Shown: positions 1-7,086, counted from the stretch's first letter. The stretch: DNA of 15,204 nt from Oscillospiraceae bacterium (GCA_022769845.1 JALEIO010000061.1:1-15204); one strand, 5' to 3'. A program made the numbers and translations. The notes: a model not told the origin generated them from the sequence alone.

Positions 1-986
1 AGCGCCGCGTCTTTTTCGATATTTTTTCGATATTCCGCAAGTGTTGTTGCGCCGATAACCTGAATTTGTCCTCGGGCAAGCATAGGCTTTAAAATGTTTG
101 CCGCGTCCATTGCGCCTTCTGCCGCGCCTGCGCCGACAAGAGTGTGAACCTCATCTATAAAGAGAATTATATTTTTGCTCTTTTTAACCTCATCAAGCGC
201 TTTTTTAATTCTTTCCTCAAATTCGCCACGATATTTTGTGCCTGCAATCATAGATGACAAATCAAGCGAAAATACCTTTTTGCCCTTAAGCGTTTCGGGA
301 ACATCGCCCGACACAATTTTCTGCGCCAAGCCTTCTGCAACGGCGGTTTTACCAACGCCCGGCTCACCTATAAGACACGGATTGTTTTTGGTTCTTCTTG
401 ACAAAATCTGAATAACCCTTTCAATTTCCTTGTCTCTGCCTATTATCGGGTCAACGCCGCCCTCCGCAGCGATTTTTGTAAGGTCAATACCAAACTGCGT
501 AAGGTTTTTGAGGCTTTCACTGCCGGTCGAGGCGCCTTCTTTTGACGGCGAAACGAACATTTCGTTAACCGCCGCGTTGGGGTCAAATCCCATTTCGGAC
601 AAAATTCTTGCCGCGAGGTTGTCGCCCTCTTTTAAAATTGCAAGCAAAATATGCTCACAACCAATATACATTGCTCCGAAACGAGCAGACTCGGAATAGC
701 TCATTTCAAGAATTTGCTTTGCCTTTGGGCTAACGGGAAGATTTGTAGAATAGGTTGTGTTGTAGCCGCCGCTCATATCGGGCGGTGCAATTTCGGTAAT
801 CTTCTCGCAAAAATCAGCATAGCCTATGCCCTGATTTTCAAGCGCCTTTGCCGCTCCCGAGGTGCCCTCCTTTATAATTCCCGCTATGATATGCTCGGTT
901 CCGACATATTTATATCCTAAATTGTAAGCTGTTGTGTGCGCGTTTTTAAGCGCCGCTTTTGCTCTTTCACTGAATCTGCTTTCCAT
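1..986 (-). CDS. clpC: ClpC, Hsp100 AAA+ unfoldase of the Clp protease (5' part; runs off the window)
   Basis: ATP-dependent unfoldase that feeds substrates to ClpP in the cytoplasm. I translated 328 codons with no stop. Two Clp-N repeats lie at about residues 4-60 and 85-140, followed by the first AAA+ module: Walker A GEPGVGKT at 207-214, pore-loop segment KYRGEFE at 251-257 and Walker B ending in IDE at 277-279. The ATG at 986 follows an AAGGAGG at good spacing, and the product begins MESRFSERA, as is usual for ClpC. Arg4, Ser6, Glu31 and Glu111 align by eye with residues I recall forming the phospho-arginine pockets of Bacillus ClpC (Arg5, Thr7, Glu32, Glu106). It is the last visible gene of the ctsR operon, 37 bases after mcsA. 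The second AAA+ module lies outside the window, so ClpE or ClpA cannot be strictly excluded, but the operon context favours ClpC. Confidence 0.96.
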   Translation of the reverse strand, partial: MESRFSERAKAALKNAHTTAYNLGYKYVGTEHIIAGIIKEGTSGAAKALENQGIGYADFCEKITEIAPPDMSGGYNTTYSTNLPVSPKAKQILEMSYSESARFGAMYIGCEHILLAILKEGDNLAARILSEMGFDPNAAVNEMFVSPSKEGASTGSESLKNLTQFGIDLTKIAAEGGVDPIIGRDKEIERVIQILSRRTKNNPCLIGEPGVGKTAVAEGLAQKIVSGDVPETLKGKKVFSLDLSSMIAGTKYRGEFEERIKKALDEVKKSKNIILFIDEVHTLVGAGAAEGAMDAANILKPMLARGQIQVIGATTLAEYRKNIEKDAA

Positions 987-1023
987 AAAAATTCCTCCTT
1001 TTTTCAGGAAATTTCTTTAAAAA

Positions 1024-1512
1024 TTATTCCCCTTTTTCCTTTTTCTCAAGCTCTTTAATTTCGTCTCTTAATTTTGCGGCGTCCTCAAATCTTTCTTGCT
1101 CAACCGCCTTTTTAAGGCTCAATCTCAAATTCTCAATTTTACCGCCGGTGTTGCTGTTGTCGGCTTTATCCGCATTTTTCTCTTTCGCCGCCTCCTCGCC
1201 GAAGCCCGAAAACATTTTGTCAAGCTCGCTTTCAAATTCGTTTCGGTAAATTTTTTCACCGTCGATTTTAAACATTCTCGGATGGTCAAACGCGCTTTCA
1301 AGAGCATTGAAAATGCTGCCTGCGCCTCTTGAGAAGAACGAATCAAAGAATGAATCAAAACCGAAGTTTCGTTCAAAGCTTCGTTCAAATCCCTTCATAA
1401 GACCCATTTTTTGGGCACATTCCGAACACAGCCTTACCTCTGCTTTAACATTGTTTACCATTTGTGTATAATGAAAATTAGCTTCTCTTTTTCCGCATTT
1501 CTGACATAACAT
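1024..1512 (-). CDS. mcsA: McsA-like zinc-finger/UVR protein, short form
   Basis: Predicted 162-residue CtsR-operon protein. In Bacillus McsA activates the arginine kinase McsB and modulates CtsR. The N-terminus carries Cys3-x2-Cys6 and Cys29-x2-Cys32, a plausible zinc site. A Phe/Ser-rich middle follows, and the C-terminus (about 128-158) is a UVR motif containing EQERFEDAAKLRDEI. The start at 1512 is preceded by TAAGGAGG, whose TAA is the ctsR stop codon, so the two genes are tightly coupled; a TTG 21 bases upstream has no comparable site. Compared with the roughly 185-residue Bacillus protein, the second CxxC pair (CPKC...CSEC) is absent, and no mcsB follows. The name therefore rests on the N-terminal finger, the UVR tail and the operon position. 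An UvrB/UvrC-motif protein of otherwise unknown role is the alternative. Confidence 0.85.
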   Translation of the reverse strand: MLCQKCGKREANFHYTQMVNNVKAEVRLCSECAQKMGLMKGFERSFERNFGFDSFFDSFFSRGAGSIFNALESAFDHPRMFKIDGEKIYRNEFESELDKMFSGFGEEAAKEKNADKADNSNTGGKIENLRLSLKKAVEQERFEDAAKLRDEIKELEKKEKGE

Positions 1513-1525
1513 AAAAATTACCTCC

Positions 1526-1975
1526 TTAAACAAGACCTATTAAAATATTTTTGAAAATTGACGCCCTTACTCTGTTGCGGTCGTTTGCCGACGGTATTAG
1601 ATTGAGCGCCTTGTCGGACAATGCCGACATAATAAGCTTTGCCGTTTTTGTATCGGTAAAACCGTCTGCGACAAGATTTTTCAAAATTGCCGCCACACTG
1701 CGAGTATCAATTTGCGACCCGATTGAATTTATAATGTGCATCATAATATCACCCTCGGGCACAACCACACGGCTGATTTTGATGTATCCGCCGCCGCCTC
1801 GCCTGCTCTCTACAATATACCCTCTTTCTGTTGTGAAGCGTGTCGAAATAACGTAATTAATTTGAGAAGGAACACAGCCAAGCGTGTTTGCAAGCTCGTT
1901 TCTTTTCAGTTCAACGTCATTTTCGTCATTTAGCTTATCCACAATGAAGTTCTCAATTAAATCACTGATATTCAT
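1526..1975 (-). CDS. ctsR: CtsR, class III heat-shock repressor
   Basis: Dimeric winged-helix repressor of clp genes, 149 residues, close to the usual 150-155. The N-terminal DNA-binding domain has the diagnostic run CVPSQINYVISTRFT (about 34-48) and the glycine-rich wing RRGGGGYIKI (about 58-67). The arginines before the glycines correspond to the position phosphorylated by McsB in bacilli. The C-terminal helical domain (about 75-149) is typical for the family. I chose the ATG at 1975 (MNISDLIENF) because it matches the family N-terminus and has GAGAGGG upstream; a longer frame to 2011 adds a non-conserved extension. It is first in the ctsR-mcsA-clpC operon and is almost certainly autoregulated through the operator at 2032-2054. 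Confidence 0.96.
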   Translation of the reverse strand: MNISDLIENFIVDKLNDENDVELKRNELANTLGCVPSQINYVISTRFTTERGYIVESRRGGGGYIKISRVVVPEGDIMMHIINSIGSQIDTRSVAAILKNLVADGFTDTKTAKLIMSALSDKALNLIPSANDRNRVRASIFKNILIGLV

Positions 1976-2031
1976 ATGACTTTCCCTCTCAATCTTTTGA
2001 TAAACTTGCAAAGGTTTAAATCATTCGCTTT

Positions 2032-2054
2032 TTTGACTTTGACTTTCTTTGACC
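2032..2054 (-). promoter_or_regulatory. CtsR operator, two canonical heptads plus a third overlapping heptad
   Basis: On the minus strand the sequence reads GGTCAAA-GAA-AGTCAAA (2054 to 2038), an exact match to the CtsR consensus RGTCAAA-NAN-RGTCAAA. A further AGTCAAA (2038 to 2032) overlaps the second heptad by one base. The site begins about 15 bases downstream of the -10 hexamer of the ctsR promoter, so bound CtsR would block initiation or early elongation. Confidence 0.95.
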
Positions 2055-2068
2055 TTTGTTGTGAACAC

Positions 2069-2097
2069 ATTATAATCCCGAACATAAACTTTGTCAA
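2069..2097 (-). promoter_or_regulatory. Sigma-A promoter of ctsR-mcsA-clpC
   Basis: The minus strand reads TTGACA (2097-2092), a 17-base spacer, then TATAAT (2074-2069): both consensus hexamers at ideal spacing. Transcription should start near 2062, giving a leader of about 90 bases that contains the CtsR operator. Confidence 0.93.
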
Positions 2098-2149
2098 TAG
2101 CTTTTTTTAAAAATATTTGATTTTTATTAACATTACACAATTATTTCTT

Positions 2150-2179
2150 GTTTATTTTAATTAAAATTATGCAATAATA
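2150..2179 (+). promoter_or_regulatory. Candidate forespore (sigma-G-like) promoter for the spoVA operon
   Basis: GTTTA (2150-2154) and AATAATA (2173-2179; one base from CATAATA) are separated by 18 bases, roughly the sigma-F/sigma-G arrangement. A start near 2186 would leave a leader of about 50 bases before the small ORF at 2235. A second similar pair, GAATA at 2189-2193 with AATAATA at 2212-2218, would start too close to the ribosome binding site for that ORF. The region is very AT-rich, so chance matches are likely. spoVA operons are known sigma-G targets, which is the main reason to list this. Confidence 0.3.
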
Positions 2180-2234
2180 TCAAACAACGAATAAATTTTT
2201 GCTTGAATTACAATAATAATGAAGGGTGATGAAG

Positions 2235-2354
2235 ATGAAATATATTATTTCAGTCGCGGCGGCAATAATATCCGCGGCGGCAATATTTAAAATTTTGAAA
2301 AAAAAATTACCCGAAAGGGAATATTCAAGGAGTGACGCAGTGTGGGTTCTTTAA
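2235..2354 (+). CDS. Small single-span membrane peptide (39 aa) overlapping spoVAC
   Basis: Unrecognised small ORF. The ATG at 2235 lies seven bases after AAGGGTG; an ATG at 2229 is too close to that site. The peptide starts MKYIISVAAAIISAAAIF, a hydrophobic Ala/Ile segment at about residues 3-18. A basic patch KILKKKLP and a polar tail ending DAVWVL follow, which predicts a membrane peptide with a cytoplasmic positive flank. Its stop overlaps the GTG start of spoVAC by 13 bases in another frame, so translation would be coupled. The ribosome binding site for spoVAC (AAGGAGTG) lies inside this ORF. It may be a real spoVA-operon micropeptide or only a leader that sets spoVAC translation. Confidence 0.5.
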   Translation: MKYIISVAAAIISAAAIFKILKKKLPEREYSRSDAVWVL

Positions 2355-2791
2355 CAAAAAATCAATATGACGAAATGGTAAAAAAAGCGTCACCCAATTC
2401 AAAAATTGTAAAGGACTGTTTTTTTGCCTTTTTAATCGGCGGTGCAATCTGCGCGGTTGGTCAAATTATTTTGGATATAATAAAATCGTACGGATTTTCT
2501 AAAGAATTTTCGTCAAATTTTACGAGTATGGCAATGATTTTTCTCGGCTCCTTTCTGACGGCTTTTACAGTTTACGACAAAATAGCCGAATACGGAAAAG
2601 CAGGTATGCTTGTGCCCATTACAGGCTTTGCAAACAGCATTGTATCGGCAGCAATGGAGTTTAAAAGCGAGGGATATATTTTGGGTCTGGGCGCAAAAAT
2701 GTTCACCGTTGCAGGACCTGTGCTCGTTTTCGGTGCAATTTCATCCGTTGCGTGCGGAATTGTGTATTATATTTTTAAAATGCTGTTTTGA
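2342..2791 (+). CDS. spoVAC: SpoVAC, stage V sporulation membrane protein
   Basis: Inner-membrane component of the SpoVA complex, which moves dipicolinic acid (DPA) into the spore and out at germination; SpoVAC of Bacillus has been reported to behave as a mechanosensitive channel. The 149 residues match the usual length. Hydrophobic segments lie at about 24-46, 60-80, 85-105 and 120-147. Family landmarks include AFLIGGAICAVGQ and the stretch PITGFANSIVSAAMEFKSEG. The start is GTG, supported by AAGGAGTG seven bases upstream; no ATG fits the N-terminus. It is the first of three spoVA genes and overlaps the small ORF upstream. Confidence 0.95.
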   Translation: MGSLTKNQYDEMVKKASPNSKIVKDCFFAFLIGGAICAVGQIILDIIKSYGFSKEFSSNFTSMAMIFLGSFLTAFTVYDKIAEYGKAGMLVPITGFANSIVSAAMEFKSEGYILGLGAKMFTVAGPVLVFGAISSVACGIVYYIFKMLF

Positions 2792-2797
2792 CATAAT

Positions 2798-2851
2798 AAA
2801 TCCGCATTTTCCGAAAATCTTAAAATTATATTACAAACGCACTGCGGATTT
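2798..2851 (+). terminator. Hairpin with short T-run between spoVAC and spoVAD
   Basis: AAATCCGCA (2798-2806) pairs perfectly with TGCGGATTT (2843-2851), followed by GCTTTTTAA. The 9-bp stem closes a 36-base loop, which is long for an intrinsic terminator. It could act as a weak attenuator that lowers spoVAD-spoVAE transcription, or protect the 3' end of a processed spoVAC message. Confidence 0.4.
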
Positions 2852-2926
2852 GCTTTTTAACAAAAACAAATCATTTTAAAATATTCAAAAAATAAAAATT
2901 TTAACTGTCAATCCCGGAGGTTCAAA

Positions 2927-3934
2927 ATGACCAAAAAAATCGGAAAACAAACCGTTGAATTAAAATCGCGCCCTGCAATAATCGGCGCATACGCATCGGT
3001 CGGCAAAAAAGAGGGCGAAGGTCCGCTCGGCAAATATTTCGACACGGTATACAAGGACGAATTTCTGCACAAAAAAACCTGGGAGGAGGCTGAAAGCGAG
3101 CTTTTGCGGCAAACGGTATTCGGCGCAGCGGCAAACGCGGACGTGCGTTTTGCGGATATTGACTACATTTTTGCCGGCGACCTTATCAATCAGTGCACCA
3201 CCTCAAGCTTTGCCATAAAAGATTTCGGCATACCGTTTTTCGGTATTTTCGGCGCGTGCTCCACAATGGCGGAGGGGCTGTCGCTTGCGTCTATGATGAT
3301 TGACGGCGGCTTTGCAAAAAAGACCGTATGCACCACCTCAAGCCATTTTTGCGGAGCGGAAAAACAGTTTCGTTTTCCGCTTGAATACGGCAGCACACGC
3401 ACGCCTACATCGCAGTGGACGGTTACCGGAAGCGGCGCGGCAGTGCTCTCTGAAAACGGCGAGGGCCCTAAAATTACTCACATAACAACAGGAAAAATTG
3501 TTGACCTTGGCGTGAGCGACGCAAACAATATGGGTGCGGCAATGGCTCCCGCGGCGGCAGACACTGTTTTTACGCATCTTTCCGACACAGGACGCGAGGC
3601 GTCTTTTTACGATATGATTATTACGGGAGACTTGGCAAACACGGGGTCAACCCTTCTTTGCGAACTGCTTAAAAAGCAAAATATTGACATTTCAAAAAAT
3701 CATTATGACTGCGGAAATATGATTTTTGACACCGAAAATCAAAACGTAAAATCGGGCGGAAGCGGCTGCGGCTGCTGCGCGTCGGTATTCTGCGGATATT
3801 TATACAAGCTCCTTTTATGCAAAAAGATAAAAAACATTCTGCTTATCGCAACCGGCGCGCTGATGAATCCCACCTCCTCAAATCAGGGCAGGACGATTCC
3901 TTCCATTGCCCACGCAGTAGCGATTGAGGCGTAA
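2927..3934 (+). CDS. spoVAD: SpoVAD, thiolase-fold DPA-binding sporulation protein
   Basis: Soluble component of the SpoVA complex, known in Bacillus to bind dipicolinic acid directly on the outer face of the spore inner membrane. The 335 residues match the family length of about 338. The fold is related to beta-ketoacyl synthase III/thiolase: GIFGACSTMAEG (about 107-118) is the segment corresponding to the nucleophile loop, and a Gly/Cys-rich GGSGCGCCASVFCGYL lies at about 282-297. The protein ends PSIAHAVAIEA. The ATG at 2927 follows CGGAGG. It is separated from spoVAC by 135 bases with a hairpin, a larger gap than is usual in spoVA operons, and is followed 59 bases later by spoVAE. Confidence 0.96.
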   Translation: MTKKIGKQTVELKSRPAIIGAYASVGKKEGEGPLGKYFDTVYKDEFLHKKTWEEAESELLRQTVFGAAANADVRFADIDYIFAGDLINQCTTSSFAIKDFGIPFFGIFGACSTMAEGLSLASMMIDGGFAKKTVCTTSSHFCGAEKQFRFPLEYGSTRTPTSQWTVTGSGAAVLSENGEGPKITHITTGKIVDLGVSDANNMGAAMAPAAADTVFTHLSDTGREASFYDMIITGDLANTGSTLLCELLKKQNIDISKNHYDCGNMIFDTENQNVKSGGSGCGCCASVFCGYLYKLLLCKKIKNILLIATGALMNPTSSNQGRTIPSIAHAVAIEA

Positions 3935-3993
3935 AAAGCTGAAAATATCCTTAAATAATGTCTACCAAATAAATATACGAAAGGAAAATTTTT

Positions 3994-4353
3994 ATGTTAT
4001 ATAATATTTTCAAGGCATTTTGGGTTGGCGGCGTTATTTGCGTAATTGCGCAGATTATAATTGACAAAACCAAGCTTACTCCCGCGCGTATTATGGTATC
4101 ATACGTTGTGGCAGGCGCAATTCTCACGCTTATCGGCATATACGAACCTATTGTAAAATACGCGGGCGCAGGCGCAACGGTGCCTATTATCGGGTTTGGA
4201 TATTCGCTTTGCAAGGGCGTTATAAAGGCGGTTAACGAAAAGGGGCTTATCGGCGTTATGATAGGCGGAATTACTGCAACCGCAGGCGGAATTACCGCCG
4301 CAATTTTGTTCGGATACCTTGCGGCGCTTTTATCAAAACCGAGGCTAAAATAG
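3994..4353 (+). CDS. spoVAE: SpoVAE (SpoVAEb type) membrane protein
   Basis: Small multispan membrane protein of the SpoVA DPA channel, 119 residues and similar to the usual 116. It is built from about four hydrophobic helices (about 5-24, 32-52, 60-78, 85-112). The pattern resembles SpoVAC: AFWVGGVICVIAQIIID near the start and GAGATVPIIGFGYSLCKGV in the middle. The ATG at 3994 follows GAAAGGAAAA. It is the last gene of the operon. The three-gene set (C, D, Eb) without spoVAA, spoVAB, spoVAEa or spoVAF is the arrangement commonly found in Clostridia. No convincing terminator follows; only a short AT palindrome near 4375 separates it from the walR promoter. Confidence 0.94.
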   Translation: MLYNIFKAFWVGGVICVIAQIIIDKTKLTPARIMVSYVVAGAILTLIGIYEPIVKYAGAGATVPIIGFGYSLCKGVIKAVNEKGLIGVMIGGITATAGGITAAILFGYLAALLSKPRLK

Positions 4354-4391
4354 CAATTTTTCACAAAATAACCCTAATTTTAAAATTATGC

Positions 4392-4419
4392 TTGAAAAAT
4401 ATTTTTTATATGATACAAT
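4392..4419 (+). promoter_or_regulatory. Sigma-A promoter of walRK
   Basis: TTGAAA (4392-4397), a 16-base spacer and TACAAT (4414-4419), with TG one base before the -10 (extended -10). Expected start is about 4426, giving a 32-base leader to the walR ATG. Confidence 0.7.
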
Positions 4420-4457
4420 TAAGGTGTATAACTGTTTTTGAAAGAAGGGTTATTTTT

Positions 4458-5147
4458 ATGGAAAATTTAATACTGATTGTTGACGACGAAAAACCGATTG
4501 TTGAAATATTAAAATTAAATCTTGTAAAAAGCGGATATAAAGTAATAGAAGCATATGACGGCGAGGAAGCGGTTAAAAAGGCGGCGGAATGTCGTCCCGA
4601 CCTAATTTTGCTGGACGTTATGCTTCCCAAAATGGACGGCTTCGGCGTATGCAGAAAAATTCGCGAAACATCATCTGTGCCCATAATTATGCTTACCGCG
4701 CGCGAAGAAGAGGTTGACAAGGTTCTGGGCTTGGAGCTTGGAGCGGACGATTATATGACAAAACCGTTCAGCCTTCGCGAGCTTTTGGCAAGGGTTAAGG
4801 CAAACCTTCGCCGTATAAACACCGAATCGGCGCAGAAAGACGTTGCCGAAAGCATAACATACCGCGATTTAACCATTATTCCCGAGCGTTATGAGGTTAC
4901 AAAAAACGGCAAAACGCTTGACCTTACTTACCGTGAATTTGAGCTTTTAAAATTTTTGGCTACGCAGCGCGGCAAAATTTTCTCGCGCGAAAGCCTGCTT
5001 AACAAGGTGTGGGATTACGAATTTTACGGCGACGTGCGCACCGTTGACGTTACTGTAAGACGTCTCAGAGAAAAAATTGAGGACAACCCGAGCGAGCCTA
5101 ACTATATTATGACAAAACGCGGCGTGGGATATTATTTTCACGCATAA
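4458..5147 (+). CDS. walR: WalR (YycF)-like OmpR-family response regulator
   Basis: DNA-binding response regulator that in Firmicutes controls peptidoglycan hydrolases and cell-wall growth. The 229 residues comprise an N-terminal receiver with acidic pocket Asp9-Asp10, phospho-acceptor Asp53, Thr80 and Lys102, and a C-terminal winged helix from about 132 ending RRGVGYY-like (KRGVGYYFHA). The segment DVRTVDVTVRRLREKIEDNP is the same as I recall in Bacillus WalR, and so is the acceptor position. I chose the ATG at 4458, with GAAGGG upstream, because it gives the family N-terminus MENLILIVDDE; the frame stays open upstream to 4392 but that part has no homology. The walK gene starts 28 bases later, and the yycHI genes confirm the assignment over PhoP. 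Confidence 0.92.
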   Translation: MENLILIVDDEKPIVEILKLNLVKSGYKVIEAYDGEEAVKKAAECRPDLILLDVMLPKMDGFGVCRKIRETSSVPIIMLTAREEEVDKVLGLELGADDYMTKPFSLRELLARVKANLRRINTESAQKDVAESITYRDLTIIPERYEVTKNGKTLDLTYREFELLKFLATQRGKIFSRESLLNKVWDYEFYGDVRTVDVTVRRLREKIEDNPSEPNYIMTKRGVGYYFHA

Positions 5148-5175
5148 TAAAGTTTTCATATAAGAGAGATTTATA

Positions 5176-6996
5176 ATGAAAAAAAATCCGTCAAAAGAAA
5201 CAGTCAAAATAAAAAGCAGTATCAGCTACAAAATTGTGGCTATGTTTGTTGTGCTTACAATTTCGGTTATTATTGTAATCGGAACATTTATGATTAACCG
5301 AATTGACGCATTTTATCACGACGAATTCAAAACGCTGATGCTAAATGTATACAACGACGAGTTCTGCCGTCAGCTTGCGGAAAAATCAGAGAGTGAAAAC
5401 GCCGTGGAGCTGCTGCGCGAAAGCATTGACGCATATTCGGGGCAGATGGGAATTGACTCCTTCAGAAATTATTACATACTCGATATACAAACGGGAAAAG
5501 CTCTTTACGGCAGCAATCCCGACCTGTCAAAAACGCTTGAAATTACGCCCAACATAATTTCGGCAATGAACAAAAAAGTGGGGGACAGCACCGAAACAAA
5601 CTCAAGCTATATGGATTTTGCCGCGCCGATAGGGCAGAAATTTATTGTTTACGTTAAGGATTCAAAGGTAGAAATAGACTCGGTTGTACGAAACATTCTT
5701 ACAATTATTTTCTTGTCGTTGGCACTCGGAATGTTTTTATCGGTAGTGTTCGGCATACTTTTGTCGCGTACCATTATTTCTCCTATTTCTTCGCTTACGC
5801 GCAAAGCGCAAAAAATTACATCGGGCGATTTTGAATTTACAATCGACGTAAAATCAAGCGACGAAATAGGTCTTTTGACCGAAACCTTCAACGATATGGC
5901 GGTGGAGCTTAACGATACGCTCAAACAAATTCAGAGCGAAAAAGACAAGGTTGAAACCATTTTAAAGCATATGGCGGACGGCGTTATGGCTTTTGATTCG
6001 GCGGGAAAAATAATTCATATAAATCCCGCGGCGAAAAAGCTTATGCGTATTCACAAAATTGAAAATATGGCGTTTGACGATATTTTTTCGGACACCGACC
6101 CCAAAATTTCACAAGCGATAATTTCAACAGGCTCGTCCACGCAGGAGAGAATGATAAAGCGCGCAAATACGGAAATAAAGCTTTATTTTGCAAAATTCCG
6201 CACCAAAGAAAAAACCGGCGGAATTGTGGTGGTTCTGCAGGATATTACCGAGCAGCGAAGGCTGGATAATTCACGCCGCGAATTTGTGGCGAACGTATCG
6301 CACGAATTAAGAACGCCGCTTACTACCATAAAAGGGTGCGCCGAAACGCTTTTAAATTCAGTTGAGGAAAATGATTTTGACAAAGAAACATTTGCAAATT
6401 TTTTAAACATTATAAACAACGAGTCGGACAGAATGACGCGCCTGGTTAAGGATTTATTGGTGCTTTCGCGGCTTGATTACAGCAAAAAAGGCGTTAAAAA
6501 AGAAAAGTTCGACCTGTCAGCGCTTGTGGAAAACGTTGTTTCAAAGCAGTCCATCAACGCAAAGGCGGCGCATCTTACTCTCACCTACGAGCCGCTATCG
6601 TCCGAGCTTTATTTTAACGGCGACCGCGACGCTATTGAACAGGTTTTGGTAAACATCATCAACAACGCCATAAAATACACCGGTTCGGACGGCAAAATTT
6701 ATGTTACGTCAGGCAAAATGTACGACAATGTCTACATAAAAATCAAAGATAACGGAATTGGTATTCCAAAAGAAGATTTGCCGCATATTTTTGAGCGTTT
6801 TTACCGCGTTGACAAGGCGCGCTCAAGAGAAAAGGGCGGCACAGGCCTCGGGCTTGCCATATCGCACGACATTATTGCAGCTCACGGCGGCAGTATAAAA
6901 ATTGACAGCATTTACGGCGCGGGCACTGAAGTTGTAATAATTTTGCCAACAGGCGAAAAAGACGCACAAAAACCGCAAATTGCCGAAAACAAATAA
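5176..6996 (+). CDS. walK: WalK (YycG)-like membrane sensor histidine kinase
   Basis: Partner kinase of WalR, 606 residues, the expected size. In order: a cytoplasmic basic N-terminus, TM1 (about 20-41), an extracytoplasmic sensor domain (about 42-172), TM2 (about 173-197), HAMP (about 197-250), PAS (about 258-355), HisKA with SHELRTP at 375-381 (phospho-acceptor His376), and the ATPase domain with N box NIINNAIKYTG (about 490-500), DNGIGIP (about 525), FERFYRVD (about 540) and GGTGLGLAIS (about 554). All catalytic motifs are intact. The ATG at 5176 follows a weak AGAGAG site. The PAS-containing layout and the adjacent yycH/yycI genes identify it as WalK rather than PhoR, which is otherwise similar. 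No terminator is visible before the next gene. Confidence 0.92.
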   Translation: MKKNPSKETVKIKSSISYKIVAMFVVLTISVIIVIGTFMINRIDAFYHDEFKTLMLNVYNDEFCRQLAEKSESENAVELLRESIDAYSGQMGIDSFRNYYILDIQTGKALYGSNPDLSKTLEITPNIISAMNKKVGDSTETNSSYMDFAAPIGQKFIVYVKDSKVEIDSVVRNILTIIFLSLALGMFLSVVFGILLSRTIISPISSLTRKAQKITSGDFEFTIDVKSSDEIGLLTETFNDMAVELNDTLKQIQSEKDKVETILKHMADGVMAFDSAGKIIHINPAAKKLMRIHKIENMAFDDIFSDTDPKISQAIISTGSSTQERMIKRANTEIKLYFAKFRTKEKTGGIVVVLQDITEQRRLDNSRREFVANVSHELRTPLTTIKGCAETLLNSVEENDFDKETFANFLNIINNESDRMTRLVKDLLVLSRLDYSKKGVKKEKFDLSALVENVVSKQSINAKAAHLTLTYEPLSSELYFNGDRDAIEQVLVNIINNAIKYTGSDGKIYVTSGKMYDNVYIKIKDNGIGIPKEDLPHIFERFYRVDKARSREKGGTGLGLAISHDIIAAHGGSIKIDSIYGAGTEVVIILPTGEKDAQKPQIAENK

Positions 6997-7053
6997 AATA
7001 TTTTACACTTATGTTTCGTAATACCTATAATTGTAAGGCTATTTTAAACAAAC

Positions 7054-7086
7054 CGTAACGTTTCTGTAACATTAATGTTGTATAAT
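7054..7086 (+). promoter_or_regulatory. WalR/Pho-box-like direct repeats overlapping a promoter
   Basis: Three hexamers recur every 11 bases: CGTAAC (7054-7059), TGTAAC (7065-7070) and TGTTGT (7076-7081), running into a consensus TATAAT (7081-7086). The WalR recognition motif is two TGTWAH hexamers with a 5-base spacer; the middle repeat matches exactly and the outer two each miss by one base. PhoB/PhoP boxes have the same 11-base period. There is no usable -35 hexamer (ACGTTT at the expected place), as expected for an activator-dependent promoter. Predicted start is near 7093, about 56 bases before the next gene. Confidence 0.6.

Noticed and set aside
1935..1943. A single exact DnaA box (TTATCCACA) inside ctsR
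   Set aside because: It is isolated, within conserved coding sequence, and similar words recur in the window by composition.
2927..3934. FabH/ketoacyl-synthase enzyme
   Set aside because: The fold is shared, but length, ending and position between spoVAC and spoVAE identify SpoVAD, and no fatty-acid genes are near.
4360..4391. Terminator after spoVAE
   Set aside because: Only a short all-A/T palindrome is present, with no GC in the stem and no following T-run.
4458..6996. PhoP-PhoR identity for the two-component pair
   Set aside because: The DVRTVDVTVRRLREKIEDNP stretch, the HAMP-PAS layout and the yycH/yycI genes downstream fit WalRK better; no pho transport genes are near.
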